Source: Acidovorax_G sp046289925 (GTDB lineage Bacteria > Pseudomonadota > Gammaproteobacteria > Burkholderiales > Burkholderiaceae_C). From it: 19,724 nt of DNA. The DNA is taken from contig JBKBUN010000051.1 of assembly GCA_046289925.1 (NCBI GenBank), forward strand, positions 1 through 19,724. The letters are read 5' to 3'. The translations under genes were made by a program, and so were the position numbers. The notes under the pieces are model-generated. The model ran no database searches. It had not been told where the DNA came from and worked only from the letters and a program-made list of their open reading frames with translations. Every line of letters begins with the position of its first letter. Position 1 is the stretch's first letter. This document shows positions 14,265-19,724 of the stretch, one piece after another.

Positions 14265-15110
14265 TCAGGCGTAGCGCTTGGCCCGCAGGTTTTCCTTCAT
14301 CTGCTGCAGCACTGGTTGCAGCGACGAGCCGATGCGAAGCGCTACGCAGGTGGCCAGCACGTCGATGATCAGCAGATGCAGCAGGCGCGAGACCATGGGG
14401 CTGTAGCGGTCGTAGCCCTCGGGATGATCCGCCGCCAGGTGCACGTGGCAAGTGCTGGCCAGGGGTGAGCCGCTGGCCGTGATGGCGATGGTGGTTGCAC
14501 CGTTCTTGCGTGCGATGTCGGCGGCGTCCATCAGGTCGCGTGTGCGGCCCGAGTTGGAGATGATCACCACGCAGTCGCCCGGGCCGAGCAGCGTGGCGCT
14601 CATCACCTGGATATGGCCATCGCTCGCGGCAATCGAAGTGACGCCCAGGCGAAAGAATTTGTGCTGCGCGTCCTGCGCCACGAAGCCCGAATTACCCGCA
14701 CCGTAGAACTCGATGCGCTTGCCGGTCTTCCAGGTGGCGGCGATGGCCTCGGCCGCGCGCTCCAGCGCCACGGTGCTGGCGGCGTTGCGGTATTGCAGGA
14801 AGGCGGCCACGGCGTTGTCCACCACCTTCACGAGCACGTCGCCGGTTTTGTCATCGGCGTCCACGCTGCGGTGGATGAAGGGCACGCCCTCGCTGACGCT
14901 GCCCGCCAGTTTGAGCTTGAAGTCGGCCAGCCCGTCGTAGCCCATGCTGCGGCAAAAGCGCACCACGGTGGGCTTGCTCACATGGGCGCGCTCGGCCAGC
15001 TCGCGCACGGGCAGGCGCGCAAAGCTGCGCGGATCGGCCAGCACCAGGCGGGCCACGCGTTGCTCGGCCGGTGCCAGCGAGGGCAGCGAGGCGGTGATGC
15101 GCTCAAGCAT
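14265..15110 (-). CDS. RpiR/HexR-family transcriptional regulator (HTH + SIS)
   Basis: This 281-residue DNA-binding regulator has an N-terminal RpiR-type helix-turn-helix (1-75, with PVRELAERAHVSKPTVVRFC at 34-53). It is followed by a SIS domain (about 125-255) that in this family senses phosphosugars. In the SIS domain, YGAGNSGF (136-143) and SNSGRT (185-190, with Ser185, Ser187 and Thr190) form the expected phosphate-binding loops. The start at 15110 has GAGG eight bases upstream and gives the family N-terminus MLERI. It is divergent from the transporter operon at 15370 with 259 bases between, the usual layout for a local regulator. It most likely controls that operon in response to a sugar phosphate (inference). 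Confidence 0.92.
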   Translation of the reverse strand: MLERITASLPSLAPAEQRVARLVLADPRSFARLPVRELAERAHVSKPTVVRFCRSMGYDGLADFKLKLAGSVSEGVPFIHRSVDADDKTGDVLVKVVDNAVAAFLQYRNAASTVALERAAEAIAATWKTGKRIEFYGAGNSGFVAQDAQHKFFRLGVTSIAASDGHIQVMSATLLGPGDCVVIISNSGRTRDLMDAADIARKNGATTIAITASGSPLASTCHVHLAADHPEGYDRYSPMVSRLLHLLIIDVLATCVALRIGSSLQPVLQQMKENLRAKRYA

Positions 15111-15239
15111 GCGGAACCTCGGGCGACCAAAAGGCCAGTGCAGGGCAGCGGGTTGCAGTCAAGCAAGATAGATGCGTCACGGAGGGCATGGGCAGGCTGG
15201 ACGGATGAAATCGCAATGTAACCCTGTTTCCCCCTCAGG

Positions 15240-15284
15240 GCGCATGCGCATGCGCAGACGCGCAAGCCCGATCAAATCAGGCTT
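15240..15284. promoter_or_regulatory. Palindromes in the divergent regulator/transporter region (candidate operators)
   Basis: GCGCATGCGCATGCGC (15240-15255) is a perfect 16-base palindrome. Nine bases on, AAGCCCGAT (15264-15272) and ATCAGGCTT (15276-15284) form a 9-base dyad with one mismatch around CAA. Either could bind the RpiR-type regulator. The second could also act as a small hairpin. A weak promoter-like pair (TTGTAC 15312-15317, TAATCC 15336-15341) follows. The assignment to a regulator is inference. Confidence 0.4.
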
Positions 15285-15369
15285 GGGTGATTTCCCCGGG
15301 GCCGGATGGCGTTGTACCGGCGTACGATGGCGGGGTAATCCAATAACACGCACTTTTCAGGAGACGTCG

Positions 15370-16386
15370 ATGATGCGCCGCATGTTCGTCGGTTCTGCCC
15401 TGGCACTGGCGGCCTCGGTAGGTTGGGCCCAGGGCCAGGTCAACATCATCTGCTCGGTGCAGGCCGAGTGGTGCAATCTCATGGCCACCGTGTACAGCAA
15501 GACCACGGGCACCAAGGTCAACATGACAGCCAAGGGCTCGGGCGAAGCGTTGGCCCAGCTCAACGCGGAACGTGCCAACCCCAAAACCGACATCTGGTTC
15601 GGCGGCACGGGCGACCCGCACCTGCAGGCGGCCGAGCAGGGCCTGACGCTCGAATACAAGTCGCCGCAGTTGCCCCAACTGCACACATGGGCACAAAAGC
15701 AGGCGGCCGATTCCAAGTACCGCACCGTGGGCGTGTACCTGGGCCCGCTGGGCTTTGGCTTCAACAAGGAACTGCTGGCCAAGCGCAAGCTCAATCCGCC
15801 GCAGTCGTGGGCCGACCTGCTCAAGCCCGAGTTCAAGGGCGAGGTGCAGATGGCCAATCCGGCGTCCAGCGGCACGGCCTACACGATGATCGCCACGCTG
15901 GTGCAACTCATGGGCGAAGAAAAGGCCTTCGACTACCTCAAGGCCCTGCATGGCAACGTGAGCACCTACACGCGCTCGGGTACAGCCCCAGTCAAGGCGG
16001 CGGCGCGGGGCGAGACCATGGTGTCCGTGAGCTTTGTGCACGATGTGACGACTGAGGCTGTCAACGGCTTCCCGGTAGGCTCGGCCACGCCCTCTGAAGG
16101 CACTGGTGCCGAGGTGGGGTCCATGAGCATCGTGAAAAACGGCCCGAACACCGAAGCCGCCAAGAAGTTCTACGAATGGGCGCTCACGCCCGGCGGGCAG
16201 CAGTTTGGTCTGGCAGCCAAGCAGTTCCAACTGCCCAGCAACACGCAGGTGCCCAAAGACCCGCGCATGACCGATCCGTCCAAGATCAAGCTCATCAACT
16301 ACGACTATGCCAAGTACGGCGCGAGCGCCGAGCGGCGCCGTCTGATTGCCCGCTGGGAAAAAGAAGTCCAGAACGCACCGCGCTGA
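15370..16386 (+). CDS. Periplasmic substrate-binding protein of AfuABC/FbpABC-type importer, possible phosphosugar binder
   Basis: This is a 338-residue extracytoplasmic binding protein of the family commonly annotated as iron(III)- or aminoethylphosphonate-binding. Residues 1-20 are a signal peptide ending in GWA. The mature start has CSVQAEWC with Cys28 and Cys35. Family marks are KGSGEALAQLNAERANPKTD (55-74) and IWFGGTGDPH (75-84). The paired tyrosines of ferric-binding proteins are absent. Instead SFVHDVTTEA gives His224-Asp225, with Glu248 23 residues on, matching my recollection of His205/Asp206/Glu229 in the sugar-phosphate binder AfuA of Actinobacillus. AGGAG at 15359-15363 supports the ATG at 15370; ATG 15373 is an equal alternative. 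The stop overlaps the permease start by one base. Confidence 0.9.
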   Translation: MMRRMFVGSALALAASVGWAQGQVNIICSVQAEWCNLMATVYSKTTGTKVNMTAKGSGEALAQLNAERANPKTDIWFGGTGDPHLQAAEQGLTLEYKSPQLPQLHTWAQKQAADSKYRTVGVYLGPLGFGFNKELLAKRKLNPPQSWADLLKPEFKGEVQMANPASSGTAYTMIATLVQLMGEEKAFDYLKALHGNVSTYTRSGTAPVKAAARGETMVSVSFVHDVTTEAVNGFPVGSATPSEGTGAEVGSMSIVKNGPNTEAAKKFYEWALTPGGQQFGLAAKQFQLPSNTQVPKDPRMTDPSKIKLINYDYAKYGASAERRRLIARWEKEVQNAPR

Positions 16387-18605
16387 TGGGCTCCGCTGCC
16401 ACTGTCTTGCCGCAGGCCTGGCGGCCCGCTGCTGCATCGGTCAACCGCCCCGTGTGGACCTGGGTGGCGCTGGGCTGGCTGGGCTGCCTGCTGCTGCCCT
16501 GGTACGCGCTGCAGGACATGAGCGGCCTGCGCGCCGTGGCCCAGGTGTGGAGCGACGAGTCCGCAGGAAATGCATTGCTGCATGCCGGGTGGTATGGCCG
16601 CCCCTGGCTGTGGGCGGGCCCAGTGGCGCTGGCCATGGCCGCCTGCGCCGCGCTGCTGCCGGCCGGTCGTCGCCAAGGGGCCTGGCTGCTGGCCGCGGGC
16701 GGCCTGGGCCTGCTGGTCTTGCTGGGCAGCGGCTTCGCGATTGGCGCGCGCGGCTGGGCCTGGGAGTGGCTGAATGCCGCTTGGGGTGAGTTGCCTATGC
16801 GTCAGCCCGGCATGGGCTGGGGTGCGTTCGTGGTGCTGTCGGCCCTTCTGGTGCTCACCGCCTTTGGGCTTGCGCGGCGTGGCTTCTTCAAAGGCGACCT
16901 GTTTGTGGCCGCGGCGGTGCTGACCTGTGCAAGCCTGCTGCTGCTGTTCATCGTGTTCCCGGTACTCAAGGCGTTGAGCGCTGCGCTGTTCAGCGAAGAC
17001 GGCCTGTGGGCTCCGGCCCTGTTGTGGGAGCGCGTGGCCTCAGAGCGCAACTTCGGTCTCGGATGCCTGGCGGGCGACCAGCGCTGTGGCGTGGCGTGGA
17101 ATACGCTGTTTCTGGGCCTGCTCACGGCCACCAGCACCACGCTGCTAGGCACTTGCATGGCGCTGATGGCCGAACGCAGCTCGCGCCGCTATGCGCGGCC
17201 GCTCAACGTGCTGGCGCTGCTGCCCATTATCACGCCGCCGTTCGTGGTGGGGCTGGGGCTCATCTTGCTGTTCGGGCGTGCGGGGCTTTTCAACCAGTTG
17301 GTCGAATGGGCGTTTGGCATTCCCCCCTCGCGCTGGTTCTACGGCTGGTTCGGGGTGTGGGTGGCGCAAACCTTTGCCTTCACGCCCATTGCTTTCATGA
17401 TCATGCGGGGCGTGGTACAGGGCGTGGCCCCCAGCCTGGAAGAGGCCGCGCAGACCTTGCGCGCGAGTCCGCTGCGCACCTTCACCACCGTCACGCTGCC
17501 ATTGCTCAAGCCCGGGCTGGCCAATGCGTTCCTGGTGGGTTTTATCGAAAGCATGGCCGACTTTGGCAATCCCATCGTGGTGGGCGGGCAGTTCTCGGTG
17601 CTCTCCACCGAGATCTTCTTTGCCATTGTGGGCGCGCAGTACGACCAGGGGCGGGCTGCGTCGCTGGCCTGGGTGCTCACAGCTTTTGCATTGGGCGTGT
17701 TTGCGCTGCAGCGCGGGCTGCTGGGCCGGCAGAACTACACCACCGTGTCGGGCGAGGGTGACGCTGGGCTTGCGATGCCGCTGCCACCGCTGGTGCGGCG
17801 CGTAGTGCAGGGCGTGGCCCTGCCGTGGATGGCCTTTACCCTGCTGGTGTACCTGTTTGCCCTGGCCGGTGGCTTTGTGCAGACCTGGGGGCGCGACTAC
17901 ACGCTCACGCTACAGCACTTCCGCACGGCTTTTGCGGTGGAGTGGGGCGCGTTCGGTATCGTGTGGGCAGGCACGGCGTGGAATTCGTTTTTCACCACCG
18001 TGCAGCTGGCGGCCTGGGCGGCACCGCTGACCGCGGCGGTGGGCTTGACGATTGCCTGGCTGCTGGCGCGCACCGAATTCCGCGGGCAGGGAGGCTTCGA
18101 GTTCTCGGCCCTGCTGGCGTTTGCCATTCCGGGCACGGTGCTGGGGGTGAGCTACATCCTGGCGTTCAATGTGCCGCCGTTTGAGCTGACCGGCACCGCG
18201 CTCATCATCGTGCTGTGCTTCATGTTCCGCAACCTTCCGGTGGGCGTGCGTGCGGGCACTGCGGCGTTCAAGCAACTGGACCGCTCGCTCGACGAGGCCT
18301 CGCTGATGCTGCGCGCAGGCAGCGTACAGACATTGCGCCATGTGGTGCTGCCGCTGCTCAAGCCCGCCGTGGTGGCCGCGCTGGTGTACAGCTTCGTGCG
18401 CGCCATCACCACCGTCAGCGCGGTCATCTTCCTGGTCACGGCCGAGTACGAACTCGCCACCACCTACATCATCGGCCGCGTGGGCAATGGCGACTATGGT
18501 GTGGCGCTTGCATACTGCACGGTGCTGATCGCCCTGATGTCGCTGGCCATTGCGCTCATCCAGTGGATGGTAGGTGAGCGCCACCTGGGCCGCCGCGGTG
18601 GCTGA
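16386..18605 (+). CDS. Fused double ABC permease (AfuB/FbpB type)
   Basis: This 739-residue inner-membrane protein holds both permease halves in one chain. The first coupling loop is EEAAQTLRASPLRTFTTVTL (352-371) and the second is DEASLMLRAGSVQTLRHVVL (636-655). Each is followed by PLLKP and lies in a block of about six membrane segments (from about 235 and 475). Residues 25-200 add roughly four more hydrophobic segments before the first core, which makes the protein longer than classic FbpB but within the range of AfuB-like proteins. The open frame extends back to 16176 inside the binding-protein gene. The ATG at 16386, overlapping its TGA (TGATG), gives translational coupling and is chosen. 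Confidence 0.93.
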   Translation: MGSAATVLPQAWRPAAASVNRPVWTWVALGWLGCLLLPWYALQDMSGLRAVAQVWSDESAGNALLHAGWYGRPWLWAGPVALAMAACAALLPAGRRQGAWLLAAGGLGLLVLLGSGFAIGARGWAWEWLNAAWGELPMRQPGMGWGAFVVLSALLVLTAFGLARRGFFKGDLFVAAAVLTCASLLLLFIVFPVLKALSAALFSEDGLWAPALLWERVASERNFGLGCLAGDQRCGVAWNTLFLGLLTATSTTLLGTCMALMAERSSRRYARPLNVLALLPIITPPFVVGLGLILLFGRAGLFNQLVEWAFGIPPSRWFYGWFGVWVAQTFAFTPIAFMIMRGVVQGVAPSLEEAAQTLRASPLRTFTTVTLPLLKPGLANAFLVGFIESMADFGNPIVVGGQFSVLSTEIFFAIVGAQYDQGRAASLAWVLTAFALGVFALQRGLLGRQNYTTVSGEGDAGLAMPLPPLVRRVVQGVALPWMAFTLLVYLFALAGGFVQTWGRDYTLTLQHFRTAFAVEWGAFGIVWAGTAWNSFFTTVQLAAWAAPLTAAVGLTIAWLLARTEFRGQGGFEFSALLAFAIPGTVLGVSYILAFNVPPFELTGTALIIVLCFMFRNLPVGVRAGTAAFKQLDRSLDEASLMLRAGSVQTLRHVVLPLLKPAVVAALVYSFVRAITTVSAVIFLVTAEYELATTYIIGRVGNGDYGVALAYCTVLIALMSLAIALIQWMVGERHLGRRGG

Positions 18606-18638
18606 GGGCGCGGCGCTCTGCGTTCAAGAGAGACTTTC

Positions 18639-19694
18639 ATGCACACCAACGCCCCCGGCATTGCGTTTCGCAACGTCACCAAGCGCTATGGCAACGACGC
18701 GTCGGCCCCACTGGTGGTCAAGGGCATCAGTTTCGAGGTGCCGCGGGGCACCCTCACCACCATCCTTGGACCCTCTGGCTGCGGCAAGACCACGACGCTG
18801 CGCATGATCGCGGGGCTGGAGTCGCCTACTTCGGGCGAGATCTGGATCGGCGGGCGCAACGTGACCACACTGGGCCCGGCCCAGCGCAATGTGAGCATGA
18901 TGTTCCAGAGTTACGCGCTGTTCCCGCACATGAGCGTGCTCGAGAATGTCATGTACGGTCTGCGTATGTCGGGCCAGGCGCCTGCCCCGGCGCGCGCCAA
19001 GGCTGTGGAGGCCTTGCGCGGTGTGGGCCTGGTGGGCTTGGATGCGCGCATGCCGTCAGAGCTGTCGGGCGGTCAGCAGCAGCGGGTGGCCCTGGCGCGG
19101 GCGCTGGTGCTCGAGCCCGAGGTGCTGCTGTTCGATGAGCCGCTGTCCAACCTCGACGCACGCCTGCGCCGCGAAATGCGCGAGGAAATCCGCAGCCTGC
19201 AGCAGCGCCTGGGCCTCACGGTAGCCTATGTGACGCATGACCAGAGCGAAGCGCTGGCGGTGAGCGACCAGATCATCGTCATGCACCAGGGCGACATTGC
19301 GCAAAGTGGCAGCCCCGAGGAACTGTACGAAACCCCGCGCAGTGCTTTTGTGGCGGGCTTCATGGGCGAGGCCATGCTGTTTCCGGCCGAGGCCCGCGCC
19401 GACGGCACGGTAGCGCTCGGCCCCTTGGTCTTGACCCCGCGCCACGCGGTGACACCCGGGCCGGTGCAGGTCGCGGTGCGACCCGAGGCGTGGCGCATTG
19501 GCGCCGGGGCCGATGGCCTGCCCGCTACGCTGCGCAAACGGGCCTATTTGGGTTCGGTGTACGAATACAGCTTCGACACGGTCTTGGGTGCCTTGTTCGT
19601 GGTGGCGCCACGCAGCGAGGTGGATCTGCCGGTGGGCAGCGAAACCCGGCTGGCACTGGGTACGCGCGGCGTGTCCGTGGTGCAGGCGGCCTGA
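18639..19694 (+). CDS. ABC importer ATPase (AfuC/FbpC/PotA type) with TOBE domain
   Basis: This 351-residue cytoplasmic ATPase drives the importer encoded just upstream; a homodimer is expected because there is a single ATPase gene. Motifs are Walker A GPSGCGKTT (44-52), Q-loop Gln90 in MMFQSYALFPH, signature LSGGQQQR (142-149), Walker B VLLFDEP (162-168), D-loop SNLD (170-173) and H-loop His200 in YVTHDQSEA. Residues from about 240 form a TOBE-type regulatory domain with RPEAWRI (281-287). It begins 33 bases after the permease stop. The last 30 bases of the window after its stop hold no recognisable feature. Confidence 0.95.
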   Translation: MHTNAPGIAFRNVTKRYGNDASAPLVVKGISFEVPRGTLTTILGPSGCGKTTTLRMIAGLESPTSGEIWIGGRNVTTLGPAQRNVSMMFQSYALFPHMSVLENVMYGLRMSGQAPAPARAKAVEALRGVGLVGLDARMPSELSGGQQQRVALARALVLEPEVLLFDEPLSNLDARLRREMREEIRSLQQRLGLTVAYVTHDQSEALAVSDQIIVMHQGDIAQSGSPEELYETPRSAFVAGFMGEAMLFPAEARADGTVALGPLVLTPRHAVTPGPVQVAVRPEAWRIGAGADGLPATLRKRAYLGSVYEYSFDTVLGALFVVAPRSEVDLPVGSETRLALGTRGVSVVQAA

Positions 19695-19724
19695 TGTGCG
19701 TGAGGCGACATCGAAGGCCGCGCA

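Noticed and set aside
15172..15369. Longer N-terminus for the importer binding protein
   Set aside because: The upstream part is Arg-rich non-coding sequence. The signal peptide and AGGAG support the ATG at 15370 (or 15373).

Overview
The window is about 19.7 kb of GC-rich DNA whose gene content points to a betaproteobacterium of the Comamonadaceae (Acidovorax-like). The evidence is a general porin of the Omp32 type, a di-iron Coq7-type ubiquinone hydroxylase, strong GC3 bias, and short intergenic hairpin repeats of a kind I recall from that family. No species can be named from the sequence alone.

Left end (1-2640): the window opens inside a palindromic repeat (copy A) lying against the 3' end of coq7, which is on the minus strand. 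Divergent from coq7 is a highly expressed trimeric porin with a perfect 13-bp terminator hairpin, followed by a second copy of the repeat (copy B) and then the promoter and operator region of the next operon.

Middle (2643-11500): one plus-strand cluster encodes a complete peptide-type (Dpp/Opp) ABC importer with an unusual gene order: binding protein 1, permease B, M20 amidohydrolase, binding protein 2, permease C, ATPase D, ATPase F. The two binding proteins are clear paralogues. An internal terminator-like hairpin separates the first binding protein from the rest. The likely job is uptake of short peptides or N-acyl amino acids, followed by cytoplasmic deacylation or hydrolysis by the M20 enzyme.

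Convergent junction (11408-12045): 638 bases without a gene hold a terminator, a small double-hairpin repeat, an inverted copy (C) of the palindromic repeat, and a second, different element with 17-bp perfect terminal inverted repeats. The last two are joined end to end at a shared CTAG and finish three bases short of the stop codon of the next gene.

Right part (12046-19724): an exported lipoprotein 5'-nucleotidase/UDP-sugar hydrolase and an RpiR/HexR-type regulator with a phosphosugar-binding SIS domain are on the minus strand. Divergent from the regulator is a three-gene ABC importer (binding protein, fused double permease, ATPase) of the family usually called iron(III) FbpABC/AfuABC. The binding protein lacks the tyrosine pair of true ferric-binding proteins and has a His-Asp...Glu set at the spacing I recall for sugar-phosphate-binding AfuA. 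With the SIS-domain regulator and the exported hydrolase next door, this suggests a phosphosugar salvage locus rather than iron uptake. This is the most interesting functional hypothesis in the window. The most interesting structural observation is the pair of CTAG-flanked palindromic elements.
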